Origin: Methylomonas rhizoryzae
GTDB taxonomy: Bacteria > Pseudomonadota > Gammaproteobacteria > Methylococcales > Methylomonadaceae
Length of the DNA stretch: 64,000 nt
Direction: 5' to 3'
Assembly: GCF_008632455.1 (NCBI RefSeq)
Contig: NZ_CP043929.1
Coordinates: 4,154,001-4,218,000 of the forward strand
Notes under the pieces: generated by a model
What the model saw: only the letters and a program-made list of their open reading frames with translations
Database searches by the model: none
What the model was told of the DNA's origin: nothing
Shown here: one piece after another, positions 9,508 through 18,131 of the stretch
How positions within the stretch are numbered: the first letter of the stretch is position 1
How the letters are laid out: every line of letters begins with the position of its first letter
Made by a program: the position numbers and the translations under genes

Positions 9508-9864
9508 ATGAAACGTTATTTGTTCATCATGCGCCGGCCTCCGCACCAAGGCTATCGCTTGGCGGAAACCTTGGACCTGATCCTCACCACCGCCGCTTTC
9601 GACCAACCAGTCGGCGTTTTGTTCTGCGACGGCGGCGTGCTGCAACTGGCGCCCAACCAACAGGCCGAACCGGCGGATTTACGCGACACGGCAGCCACTT
9701 ACGCGGCATTCTCGGTATACGGCATCGACAAACTCTATGTGGAGCAAGAGTCGCTCAGCCAAAACGGCTTGGCAGCCGGTGCGTTGATCCTACCGGTTCA
9801 TCCGGTCCGGCGCCGCGACATAAACAGCTTAATCGCCAGCCACGATATTGTGGTTCCCGATTGA
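9508..9864 (+). CDS. tusC: Sulfurtransferase complex subunit TusC (DsrF-like)
   Basis: TusC is a structural partner of TusD in the tRNA sulfur relay. The 118-residue protein opens with RYLFIMRRPPHQG and has the DsrE/F-type GVLFCDGGVLQL stretch. It starts three bases after tusD, so the two are co-translated. The expected third gene tusB is replaced by a PilZ-domain gene 65 bases on. Confidence 0.85.
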   Translation: MKRYLFIMRRPPHQGYRLAETLDLILTTAAFDQPVGVLFCDGGVLQLAPNQQAEPADLRDTAATYAAFSVYGIDKLYVEQESLSQNGLAAGALILPVHPVRRRDINSLIASHDIVVPD

Positions 9865-9929
9865 GGCGCCCCATCGCGACCGGCTTTCGATTAAAATTCA
9901 GCGCAGCCCTTCTTCCGGAGACTATGACC

Positions 9930-10511
9930 ATGATCGACGACGCGCAAGAAAAACGGCGTTTTTTTCGCATCAGCGATACGATCAATCTTTTGTTTCGCCG
10001 CATAGACTCCGAAGAAGCAAGACGCCACAGCTTGGCCTCGGACCGCATATTGGAAAGCTGCAGCTTAACTACCGCGATGAGCATATTAAACCGGGAAGCG
10101 GCCCTACTGGCCCCGCGTCTGGAACGGCGCGATCCCGAAATGTTCGAATATTTGAAAATCATCGACAACAAAATTAATGTGCTGACCCAGAGCTTAAGCA
10201 GCAACGACAGCGATTTTTCCGACAACGACCGCTGCGAAGTCAATTTGAGCGCCGCCGGTATTGCATTCACCCATGAACAAGCCATTCCGGTCGGCACGAT
10301 GCTGGAATTGAAAATGCTCTTGACCTCGTCCTTGGTGGTAATCGTAGCGATAGCCCGCGTCGTACAATGCAAAGCACCTCCGGACAAGGATTCCGGAGTC
10401 TATACGGTCTGCGCCGAATACGAAAATCTGCGCGAAGAAGACCGGGAATTGCTGGTCAAACACGTCATGAAAAAACAAATGCAGCAACTGCGCGATAAAA
10501 ACACCCAATAG
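9930..10511 (+). CDS. PilZ domain protein
   Basis: PilZ domains bind cyclic di-GMP. The 193-residue protein has both signature elements: an N-terminal RRFFR (RxxxR) at about residues 8-12 and VNLSAAGIAF, the (D/N)xSxxG motif, near residue 105. The middle segment is helical. I chose the ATG at 9930 because GGAG sits nine bases before it; the ATG at 9924 is too close to that site. It lies between tusDC and birA on the same strand. No membrane segment or effector domain is visible, so its target is unknown. Confidence 0.85.
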   Translation: MIDDAQEKRRFFRISDTINLLFRRIDSEEARRHSLASDRILESCSLTTAMSILNREAALLAPRLERRDPEMFEYLKIIDNKINVLTQSLSSNDSDFSDNDRCEVNLSAAGIAFTHEQAIPVGTMLELKMLLTSSLVVIVAIARVVQCKAPPDKDSGVYTVCAEYENLREEDRELLVKHVMKKQMQQLRDKNTQ

Positions 10512-10528
10512 CCCCGTTCCAGTTGCAA

Positions 10529-11524
10529 ATGACCGTTCCTGCCCCGGGATTATTACAGCTTGTGTCGTTGCTGGCCGACGGCCGGTTTCATTCCGGCACG
10601 GAACTGGCACAAACTTTATCCGTCAGCCGTGGCACGGTTTGGAAGCAGATGCAAGCATTGACCGAATGGGGCCTGGAATGGAGCGCACTCACCGGCAAGG
10701 GTTACAAATTGCTAAGCCCCTTACAATTGCTGGAGGAAACCACCCTACGAGCCCATTTAACCCCCGAGGCGGCCGAATTGCTGGGCGAATTGGAACTGCA
10801 TGCCGTGATCGACTCCACCAATACTTATCTGAAACAACGCAGGTTAGCGCTAAACCGCCAAGCTATCGTATGTTTTGCCGAGTACCAGACTGCCGGCAAG
10901 GGGCGGCGCGGACGCTCTTGGGTTTCACCGTTCGGACACAACCTCTATCTGTCGATAGTATGGGAGTATGCCGACGGCCCCGCCGCACTCGCCGGATTGA
11001 GCTTGATCGTAGGCCTTGCGGTGGCACGAGCCTTAAGCCGCGCGGGAATCGACGGCATTGGTTTGAAATGGCCGAACGACATCTACTGGCAACAACGCAA
11101 ATTAGCCGGCATTTTGATAGAAGTCTCGGGAGAAAGCGATGGCCCTTGTCAAGCCGTTATCGGCCTGGGCTTGAATTTCTACCTGCCCCGGTCCGAAGCG
11201 CTAGCGATAGATCAAGCATGGGTGGACCTGCGGCAAATTTTAGGCGAACACGTTTATTTGCAGCGTAACCGCATCGCTGCGTCGGTCTTGAACGAAGTGC
11301 TGCCGGCCATTGCCCATTATCAGATCGATCGGCTGACCGAAGCCTTACCCGCTTGGCGCAGCTACGACTGTCTGCAAGGCAAACCTGTGGTTGTCAGCAT
11401 CGGCGCACAACGCATTGAGGGCATCGCTCAGGGCATAGACCATCGAGGTTTGCTGCTATTGACCGGGTCGGACGGCCAACTGCGCAGCTTTGCTTCCGGC
11501 GAGGTCAGCGTCAAAGCCTTATGA
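10529..11524 (+). CDS. birA: Bifunctional biotin ligase / biotin operon repressor BirA
   Basis: BirA activates biotin to biotinyl-AMP, transfers it to carboxylase subunits and, through its N-terminal helix-turn-helix, can repress biotin synthesis genes. The 331-residue protein shows the HTH (TLSVSRGTVWKQMQALTEWG), the biotin/ATP loop KGRRGRSWVSP, the LKWPNDIYW block and a C-terminal SH3-like domain. I start at the ATG at 10529; a TTG two codons earlier is less likely. It overlaps coaX by an ATGA, a frequent birA-coaX pairing. Confidence 0.95.
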   Translation: MTVPAPGLLQLVSLLADGRFHSGTELAQTLSVSRGTVWKQMQALTEWGLEWSALTGKGYKLLSPLQLLEETTLRAHLTPEAAELLGELELHAVIDSTNTYLKQRRLALNRQAIVCFAEYQTAGKGRRGRSWVSPFGHNLYLSIVWEYADGPAALAGLSLIVGLAVARALSRAGIDGIGLKWPNDIYWQQRKLAGILIEVSGESDGPCQAVIGLGLNFYLPRSEALAIDQAWVDLRQILGEHVYLQRNRIAASVLNEVLPAIAHYQIDRLTEALPAWRSYDCLQGKPVVVSIGAQRIEGIAQGIDHRGLLLLTGSDGQLRSFASGEVSVKAL

Positions 11525-12261
11525 AGTTATTAGTCGATCTCGGCAATTCCCGTTTGAAATGGTGTACGGAACAAGACGGCCGGCTAAGCCCGGTCAACGC
11601 AATAGACTACAAGCACGCACGCGATTTAGAGGCGCTAAGACAATCGTGGTCGGAGTTGGCACAACCACGCGATTTGGCCATTTCATCGGTAGCGCACGGC
11701 GCCTTAGCACAAGACACGATCGCCTTAGCCCTCGCCTTATGGCCTAAAGTTACCCTGTATCAGGCGCAATCGGCCGCATACGAATACGGGGTACGCAACG
11801 CCTATGCCGAGTCGACCAAACTCGGCGTGGACCGCTGGCTGGCCTTACTGGCCGCACACCGCCATTACCCCGGCAACGTCTGCGTCGTCGACTGCGGCAC
11901 GGCTGTCACCTTAGATGCCGTGACGGCCGACGGTCAACACTTAGGCGGCTTGATTTGTCCCGGCCTTAACCTGATGCGCAACGCTTTAGCCGCCAATACC
12001 GCCAATCTGCCGTTAAAGGCCTACACCCCGCAAGCGCAGTTAGCGAACGCCACCGAACCGGCAATAGCAAACGGCGTGTTGCTGGCAGCGGCCGGGATGG
12101 TAGCACTGGCCGCAAAACAGTTAACCGGCAATTTCCGCCTATTGATCACCGGCGGCGACGCCGACCTACTGGGCTCGGCATTAGAGCTACCGGTAACGAT
12201 AGACTCGGACTTGGTATTAAAAGGCCTGGCATTGGTTTGCCGGGGTAGCGGCAATCGATGA
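11521..12261 (+). CDS. coaX: Type III pantothenate kinase
   Basis: CoaX phosphorylates pantothenate, the first step to coenzyme A. The 246-residue protein has the ASKHA-fold motifs VDLGNSRLKWC (phosphate 1), GVDRWLALLAA and VVDCGTAVTLDAV (phosphate 2). Length is typical. It overlaps birA upstream and the SPOR-type gene downstream, each through ATGA, so all three are coupled. Confidence 0.95.
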   Translation: MKLLVDLGNSRLKWCTEQDGRLSPVNAIDYKHARDLEALRQSWSELAQPRDLAISSVAHGALAQDTIALALALWPKVTLYQAQSAAYEYGVRNAYAESTKLGVDRWLALLAAHRHYPGNVCVVDCGTAVTLDAVTADGQHLGGLICPGLNLMRNALAANTANLPLKAYTPQAQLANATEPAIANGVLLAAAGMVALAAKQLTGNFRLLITGGDADLLGSALELPVTIDSDLVLKGLALVCRGSGNR

Positions 12262-13034
12262 AAGCGCTGTTTTATCTACTGCTGCTGTTGAACATCGGCT
12301 TCGGTGTCTGGCAATACGCTAAAAGCCGCCTGACCGTCACACAGCAAACCGAACCGAACAGCGGCAGCATCCTCTTGGCCGGGGAGTACACCCGCGCGCG
12401 GCGCGGCGCGGCAATCGAACAAATTTTGAATCGCCGGCCACGCAGGATCGCCACTGAAACCGTTAGCGAACTATTGGCCGGCCTGCTGCAGAAATCCCCA
12501 ACAGTCGCCAAACCTACAGGCCCAATCCTAGCCAAGGGCAAAACGCCAACCGCGCCGTTTCCTGCTGCCCATGCGAATCAGCCCCGCAAGCCGACCCGTT
12601 TGCGCTGTTTGCAAACCGCCCCCTTCTCCAGCTTCGCTGCCGCCCAAAATTGGCTACGCGACACCGGCTTCGCCCCGGAGAACATCATCAGCAAAGACGC
12701 ATCCTACCCGGCCGATTATCAAGTTTACTTCCCGGCCGCTAAAACCCAGGAACAGGCGCGCTTGGACAAAATGATGCTAAACGCTAAAGGCTTGACCGAC
12801 ATCTGGCCGATAGCACCCGGCGACCCTCGTAGCGGCTATTCGCTTGGAGTATTCAAGAGCAAACAACGCGCCGAGGTGTTCCAGACCGAGCTTGCACAAC
12901 GCGGCGTCAAAGCGGACATTAAAGCCCGGCTAAAATCCAAGACCGAATGGCTGGCCCGGATTAAAATCGACGCGGACAAAGCCTTACCGGCCAAGTTGGC
13001 GGCACAAACGTTAACGGTTTGTAAGGACAATTAA
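12258..13034 (+). CDS. Membrane-anchored SPOR-like domain protein
   Basis: The 258-residue protein starts with a single hydrophobic anchor (ALFYLLLLLNIGFGVWQYA). A basic, proline-rich linker follows, then a C-terminal part starting CLQTAPFSSFAAAQNWL, with the SPOR-like pattern YSLGVFKSKQRAEVFQTELAQRGVKADI. SPOR domains bind denuded glycan at the division septum, so a cell-envelope role is inferred. It is translationally coupled to coaX. The SPOR assignment rests on pattern only. Confidence 0.65.
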   Translation: MKALFYLLLLLNIGFGVWQYAKSRLTVTQQTEPNSGSILLAGEYTRARRGAAIEQILNRRPRRIATETVSELLAGLLQKSPTVAKPTGPILAKGKTPTAPFPAAHANQPRKPTRLRCLQTAPFSSFAAAQNWLRDTGFAPENIISKDASYPADYQVYFPAAKTQEQARLDKMMLNAKGLTDIWPIAPGDPRSGYSLGVFKSKQRAEVFQTELAQRGVKADIKARLKSKTEWLARIKIDADKALPAKLAAQTLTVCKDN

Positions 13035-13039
13035 CCGAC

Positions 13040-13573
13040 TCAACGCCGATTGCGTTCCAGCGCCAGCGCCTCGTGGCGTAAATCGACGTAGTTGCTGCCT
13101 ATCATTTGCCAAAACATCGCCGCCGCTTCCGGCTCGCTGCTCACTAATTTCACCGCAATCGCGCCTACGTCGCTGATATCGGTAATTTGCGCATCGATGG
13201 TGACGTCAGTCTGATTTTGGATAATGCGCTTGTCGGCCGGAAACTGAAAGGTCACGTTCTCGCCGACTTTAAAAACCAAGTCCCGCTTCAATCCGCCGAA
13301 AAACTTTAACCGATATTCGGGTACCGATTGAAAAGGCAGCACAAACTCGGCATGCCAGCGAAACGGCGGACAATTTATCGGCCCGCTACGCTTGGGAAAA
13401 TGTATGGTGTAACCGTCATCCACTTGGGCTTTGACCACACCCTTGGTATAAATCGAACGACAATTGGTCAGAACGGTATCTCCCGGCGCGAAACGATAAT
13501 TCCCTGCGGCCGCGGCGGCGGTTAGCCATCCCACGTATAACAACACGGCAAAAACGACTTTCTTGGACTGCAC
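13040..13573 (-). CDS. Exported protein of unknown function
   Basis: I do not recognise this 177-residue protein. It has a signal peptide (VVFAVLLYVGWLTAAAAAG) and a mature part rich in beta-type segments with two cysteines (NCRSIYTKG, INCPPF) that could pair in the periplasm. It begins with GTG, six bases after GGAGG. It converges with the SPOR-type gene, whose end is only five bases away. Confidence 0.7.
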   Translation of the reverse strand: MQSKKVVFAVLLYVGWLTAAAAAGNYRFAPGDTVLTNCRSIYTKGVVKAQVDDGYTIHFPKRSGPINCPPFRWHAEFVLPFQSVPEYRLKFFGGLKRDLVFKVGENVTFQFPADKRIIQNQTDVTIDAQITDISDVGAIAVKLVSSEPEAAAMFWQMIGSNYVDLRHEALALERNRR

Positions 13574-13737
13574 GATACACCTCCGTCTTTATAGTTATCT
13601 CGTGAGTCTGAAATTGAGCGCCACTCTTGTCAAGACAGGTAAGCCCGCCAACCTTTCGATACGGTCAATTAAACGGATAGCGGCGCAACAATCCGTTATA
13701 GGCGCCACGCAGAGCATCCACCGCTAAGTCTAGCGTT

Positions 13738-14649
13738 TCATTGAAGATGGGAAAGAAGATTTTGCTGCCGGGCTCGGCTGTAAAATTCGTCTATATCGTC
13801 GACATACAGGCAATTGGCGGGCAACTTGCCCTGTACCGACGCCCAGTATTTACCTCCGGCTCCGGCAATCCACAACTGAGTTTGCCCACCCGCGACGAAA
13901 CGGACCAAGCGTTCGACATCGGCCGCCGTTTCCGCATCCGGCGGGTTTTTCACCAGACCGATCACAATAATCCTCGGTGCCAAGTGTTCGCAGGCATCGA
14001 TAATATCCGCCGCCGGCAAATCGGCACCCAAATAATAGCAATGGTATTGCAGCGTGGAAGCTACCAAACTGCCCAACAAAATCCCAAGTTCGTGTGGTTC
14101 CCCGCTGGGCGTAGCGAACAACATGGCCGGTTGCCGCTTGGACGTATGGTATAGATTGTTAACCATTGTAAGCACAATACGTTTCACGCAGCCGGAAAAC
14201 AAATGCTCTTGCGCAACATTGAGTTTTTTTTGATGCCAAAGCAACCCAACTTGGTGCAAAACAGGTAGCAACACGTCTCTAGCGTACTCTACCGGTTCAT
14301 GCGCCAGCATTGCCCGTTTTAATAACTGTTCGCAACGCTCGATTCGGTAGTTTTGTAAGGAATCCAAGATCTGGCTGAACAAATCCCGTTGGGTATTGTC
14401 GGTACGCTGGTGCGTTGGATTACGAAAATGCCGCAATTGTTCGCAACTTAGATTAGCTATCTTACCGATGGCATGACCGTTGCGTGTCAAATTGACAAGT
14501 AGCGTTAATTTTTCCAGGTCCTCCTGAGTATAAAAACGCCGCCCGTTTTCGGTGCGTTGCGGAGTGACGCACTCGTAGCGCCGCTCCCAAGCGCGCAGGG
14601 TTTCCGGAGTCAAACCGGTTAATGCGGTAACGGCTTTAATTGAGTACAT
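13738..14649 (-). CDS. MerR-type regulator with B12-binding domain (CarH/LitR-like photoreceptor)
   Basis: The 303-residue protein has an N-terminal MerR DNA-binding domain (TPETLRAWERRYECVTPQR), a helical bundle and a C-terminal cobalamin-binding Rossmann domain. It keeps the two CarH hallmarks: W138-x9-E148-H149 (upper adenosylcobalamin contact) and E184-x-H186-xx-G189 (lower axial histidine). In CarH/LitR proteins the dark B12-bound tetramer represses and light releases it. It is divergent from a sigma-70 factor gene, and a TGTACA palindrome lies beside that gene's -35 box. A light- or B12-controlled sigma switch is therefore inferred. Confidence 0.88.
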   Translation of the reverse strand: MYSIKAVTALTGLTPETLRAWERRYECVTPQRTENGRRFYTQEDLEKLTLLVNLTRNGHAIGKIANLSCEQLRHFRNPTHQRTDNTQRDLFSQILDSLQNYRIERCEQLLKRAMLAHEPVEYARDVLLPVLHQVGLLWHQKKLNVAQEHLFSGCVKRIVLTMVNNLYHTSKRQPAMLFATPSGEPHELGILLGSLVASTLQYHCYYLGADLPAADIIDACEHLAPRIIVIGLVKNPPDAETAADVERLVRFVAGGQTQLWIAGAGGKYWASVQGKLPANCLYVDDIDEFYSRARQQNLLSHLQ

Positions 14650-14660
14650 TGTTCATGTTT

Positions 14661-14704
14661 TGTACAAATTTTAGTTTGACAAAAATATTACACCCTTGTA
14701 TCTT
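14661..14704 (+). promoter_or_regulatory. Promoter of the sigma-factor gene with adjacent TGTACA palindrome
   Basis: TTGACA (14676-14681) and TATCTT (14699-14704) are separated by 17 bases. TGTACA at 14661-14666 lies ten bases upstream of the -35 box, where a MerR-type regulator could bind. The start of transcription near 14711 supports the ATG at 14741 as the sigma-factor start. Confidence 0.6.
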
Positions 14705-14740
14705 CGCTGCCAACCCAAATTTTCGAATCGGTGCATCCAA

Positions 14741-15988
14741 ATGTCTCAGGCAACAAAAAAAGTTTTAGACTTGGAATTATCGACGGCGGAACCGGACGCC
14801 AGATCCCGCGCCTTGCAAGTGGAGTCGGCCCGGCAAACGTTGGCGGATCTGTTGTTGAGCAACACGAAAGTCGCTGCAATCATGGCCAAGCAACTGCTGT
14901 TGGATCTCAGTAATGGTCTGGAATACTCCGATGTGGTTCTGATCAAACAGCAGGAAAGCTATAAAGACGGCTTACGCCGATTCGTATCGGAATTTTCCAA
15001 ACCGGACATTTTTACCGGCTTGTTCGGCGAATGCAGCCCCTATTCGCTACACAAAGCTGTACAACAGAAAAATGTTGTACAAGTCGGTCACTTCAATCGT
15101 ATCGACTCTCAAGCCATAAACGAATGCTCGCGCACCAACATGCAGCGTCTGCATTTTTTGCCCTTATACCTAATGAGAATTGCCGAGCGGGTGGAAAAAG
15201 AACTGTCCGACAGTGACGATTACGTTCGAAAAGTCAAACGAGCCCGCACGGAGCTAAAAAAAATCCGGCAACTTATGATTGCCGAAAATACCGGTCTGGT
15301 TGCCTTTGTCGCCCACAAATATAAAACCCTCAGCTTAACCTTCGACGACCTGATGCAAGAAGGTTTGGTGGGCCTGATCAAAGCGGTAGACCGCTTCGAT
15401 GCCGAACGCGGCCATTGCTTTTCCACGTATTCCATTTTTTGGATCAAGCAAGCGATCTCCCGCTTGATCGTCAAACAAGACAAAATCGTCGCCTTGCCGG
15501 TCGCGCTGGCGGAAAAGTCCGCGCCTATCTTCGAAGCAATGCGCATCTCCTATACACAACAGGAACGCTGGCCAACCCTGAAAGAACTGAAAACCTGTTG
15601 CGATTTGTCGGAACAAGACATTCGCACCATCTCCAGTTATTATCAATCCGCATTCCTGCAAGACGCCAACGCCGAAGAGGATGACGGCATGGCTATCATG
15701 GAACGCATGAGTCAAGAACAATTCAATCAACCGATTGACGATTTAATCGACAATGATTTGGTCTGCTATATGAATAAAGCGGTAGAGGCATTGCCGGAAA
15801 AACAAGCCACCATTTTAGCGATGCGTTTCGGTTTGAAAAATCACACCGAAATGACCTTGCAAGCGGTTGCCGATCAACTCAACGTCACGCGAGAGCGGGT
15901 AAGACAAATTCAAAACGAAGCGCTGGCACGACTAAAACAACAATTCGGCTTCGACTTGATGCTGTTTCTGGAACCAAACGATACCTGA
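14741..15988 (+). CDS. Sigma-70 family RNA polymerase sigma factor with long N-terminal extension
   Basis: The 415-residue protein carries region 2 (from NTGLVAFVAHKYKTLSLTFDDLMQEGLVGLIKAVDRF to FSTYSIFWIKQAISRLI), a region 3, and region 4 ending in LQAVADQLNVTRERVRQIQNEAL, a typical -35-binding helix. The first roughly 180 residues do not resemble region 1.1 of RpoD or the RpoS start. It is too long for RpoS or RpoH and is probably a lineage-specific group 2/3 sigma factor. A clear promoter precedes it, and the divergent B12-binding MerR gene suggests light or B12 control. Confidence 0.85.
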   Translation: MSQATKKVLDLELSTAEPDARSRALQVESARQTLADLLLSNTKVAAIMAKQLLLDLSNGLEYSDVVLIKQQESYKDGLRRFVSEFSKPDIFTGLFGECSPYSLHKAVQQKNVVQVGHFNRIDSQAINECSRTNMQRLHFLPLYLMRIAERVEKELSDSDDYVRKVKRARTELKKIRQLMIAENTGLVAFVAHKYKTLSLTFDDLMQEGLVGLIKAVDRFDAERGHCFSTYSIFWIKQAISRLIVKQDKIVALPVALAEKSAPIFEAMRISYTQQERWPTLKELKTCCDLSEQDIRTISSYYQSAFLQDANAEEDDGMAIMERMSQEQFNQPIDDLIDNDLVCYMNKAVEALPEKQATILAMRFGLKNHTEMTLQAVADQLNVTRERVRQIQNEALARLKQQFGFDLMLFLEPNDT

Positions 15989-16093
15989 TTCTATCTATGG
16001 CTTCACGGTTTCCACTTACCGCCCGCATCCGGCGGCTACCAACCAACTATAACTGCATAGCCCGATCCGGCTACCTTATCAAGAGGAGTAACT

Positions 16094-17254
16094 ATGTCAT
16101 CTGAAAACCACAACGCAGACAAACCGACCCCACCGCCGGATTGGAAGATGGAATTTGATAAACAGTGGAAACACATCTCCAATAAGACCACCGAGTTCTA
16201 CCACGAACACGAAAACCTGTTTTCCGTCACCAAAATCGGCGGCTTGCTCGGCGGCGCGCTCGCCTTGGGCTGGCTGATCAGCGGCATTTACATCATCGAC
16301 CAAGGCAACCGGGGCGTCGTCACCCGCTTCGGCGCTTACGTCGAAACCACCCAACCCGGCCCGCACTGGCATCTGCCCGTGCCGATAGAAGCGGTGTCCG
16401 TGGTCAATGTGGAGCAGCAACGTTTTATCGAAGTCGGCTACAACGACGTCAGCCGTTTCAGCAAATCGTCCAACAATCCGCAAGAGTCTTTGATGCTGAC
16501 CAGCGACGAGAACATCATCGCCGTGCGCCTGGCCGTGCAATACCAAATCAAAAACGCCGGCGACTATTTGTTTAACGTCAAGAACAACGAAAACACCCTG
16601 AAACAATTGACCGAAAGCGTGTTGCGCGGCGTCATCGGCCGCAACGACATGGACTTCGTGTTAACCGAAGGCCGCAGTCAAATCGTCGCGGAAATCAAGG
16701 AACAGATTCAAGAAGCGATGGACGATTACAAAGCCGGCATCAGCGTGGCCAGTGTCAACCTGCAAGACGCTCAGCCGCCGGAGGAAGTGCAAGGCGCCTT
16801 CGAAGACGCGATCCGCGCCCGCGAAGACAAGCAACGCCTGATCAATGAAGCCGAAGCTTACTCCAACGAAGTCATTCCCAAAGCGCGTGGCGCCGCGTCC
16901 CGCATCCTGCAGGAAGCCGAAGCCTACGCCTCCGAAAAAGTCTCCAAGGCCAAAGGCGAAACCGAACGTTTCGACCAACTGCTGGTGGAATACGAGAAAA
17001 ATCCGGCGATTACCCGCAAACGCTTGTATTTGGAAGCAAAAGAAAAACTTTACAGTTCAACCAACAAAATCGTGGTCGACACCGACCAGCCGCCGGCCTT
17101 GTACATGCCGATGGCCCCGAATGTGGTGCACCAAAACGCCGCTTACGTCAACCACGAAGAACCTGTAACGACCGAGGAATCCTATAGCCCGGCGAAATAC
17201 AACCACGGAAAATCGGCCCCTCACGATATCCGTCCCAGCAGGAGCAAACCATGA
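16094..17254 (+). CDS. hflK: FtsH protease modulator HflK
   Basis: HflK and HflC form the large periplasmic-side cage around FtsH and tune its proteolysis. The 386-residue protein has a cytosolic N-terminus, one membrane segment (IGGLLGGALALGWLISGIYI), then an SPFH/band-7 domain (GNRGVVTRFGAYVETTQPGPHW) and a coiled stretch rich in Glu-Ala (EAEAYSNEVIPKARGAASR). A GAGGAG ribosome binding site precedes the ATG. It overlaps hflC by an ATGA, with ftsH following. The usual hfq-hflX genes are not upstream. Confidence 0.93.
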   Translation: MSSENHNADKPTPPPDWKMEFDKQWKHISNKTTEFYHEHENLFSVTKIGGLLGGALALGWLISGIYIIDQGNRGVVTRFGAYVETTQPGPHWHLPVPIEAVSVVNVEQQRFIEVGYNDVSRFSKSSNNPQESLMLTSDENIIAVRLAVQYQIKNAGDYLFNVKNNENTLKQLTESVLRGVIGRNDMDFVLTEGRSQIVAEIKEQIQEAMDDYKAGISVASVNLQDAQPPEEVQGAFEDAIRAREDKQRLINEAEAYSNEVIPKARGAASRILQEAEAYASEKVSKAKGETERFDQLLVEYEKNPAITRKRLYLEAKEKLYSSTNKIVVDTDQPPALYMPMAPNVVHQNAAYVNHEEPVTTEESYSPAKYNHGKSAPHDIRPSRSKP

Positions 17255-18114
17255 ACAAAGCGCAACTCGCATTTCCGGCCGGCTTGTCGGTCCTGGCTTT
17301 AGCCGCAACGATGTCGGTTTTCCACGTCAATCAAAACGAAAAGGCTATCTTGTTTCGACTGGGCGAAATCGTTACCACCGATTTGCAACCCGGACTCCAC
17401 TTTATGACTCCCGTCATCAATAACGTCAGTACGTTTGATGCGCGCGTACTGACCTTGGATGGTAAATCCGAGCGTTTTCTTACCTCCGAAAAGAAGAACG
17501 TTATTGTCGACTCATTCGTCAAATGGCGAATCGGTGACGTGGGTCTTTTTTATACCACGGTCGGCGGCGACGAATTCCAGGCCAACCTGCGCCTCGACCA
17601 AATCATGAAGGACGCCATGCGCAGCGAGTTCGGCGTGCGCACGATCAAACAACTGATTTCGGAAGACCGTAACCAACTACGCGATACCTTGTTGGAAAAA
17701 GTCTCCCCGGCCGCACAGAAATTCGGTATCGAATTGATAGACATCCGCGTCAAACGCATCGACTTGCCTCCGGAAGTCAGCAGCTCGGTGTACCAACGCA
17801 TGCGGGCCGAACGGGAACGCGTCGCCAGGGAATTCCGTTCCCAAGGTGCGGAAAGCGCAGAGCAAATCAGCGCCGAAGCCGACAAGCAAAAGCAAGTGAT
17901 CGTCGCTAACGCACAACGGGATGCGGAAAACATCCGCGGCCGGGGCGATGCCGAATCGGCGGACATATACGCCAAGAGTTTCGGTAAAAACCCGGAGTTT
18001 TACGCGTTCTACCGCAGCTTGCAAGCATATCAAGCCTCGTTCGAACACACGCAAGACACCTTGGTGCTGAAACCGAACTCGGACTTTTTCAAATATTTCT
18101 CCAACGAGAAATGA
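17251..18114 (+). CDS. hflC: FtsH protease modulator HflC
   Basis: HflC is the partner of HflK. The 287-residue protein has an N-terminal membrane segment (FPAGLSVLALAATMSVFHV), an SPFH domain (NQNEKAILFRLGEIV), then the family block RIDLPPEVSSSVYQRMRAER followed by a coiled coil with SQGAESAEQI. Length is normal. Coupled to hflK by ATGA, it precedes ftsH by 17 bases, so the three are one operon. Confidence 0.94.
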   Translation: MNKAQLAFPAGLSVLALAATMSVFHVNQNEKAILFRLGEIVTTDLQPGLHFMTPVINNVSTFDARVLTLDGKSERFLTSEKKNVIVDSFVKWRIGDVGLFYTTVGGDEFQANLRLDQIMKDAMRSEFGVRTIKQLISEDRNQLRDTLLEKVSPAAQKFGIELIDIRVKRIDLPPEVSSSVYQRMRAERERVAREFRSQGAESAEQISAEADKQKQVIVANAQRDAENIRGRGDAESADIYAKSFGKNPEFYAFYRSLQAYQASFEHTQDTLVLKPNSDFFKYFSNEK

Positions 18115-18131
18115 GTTAAGGGGATAGGCAA

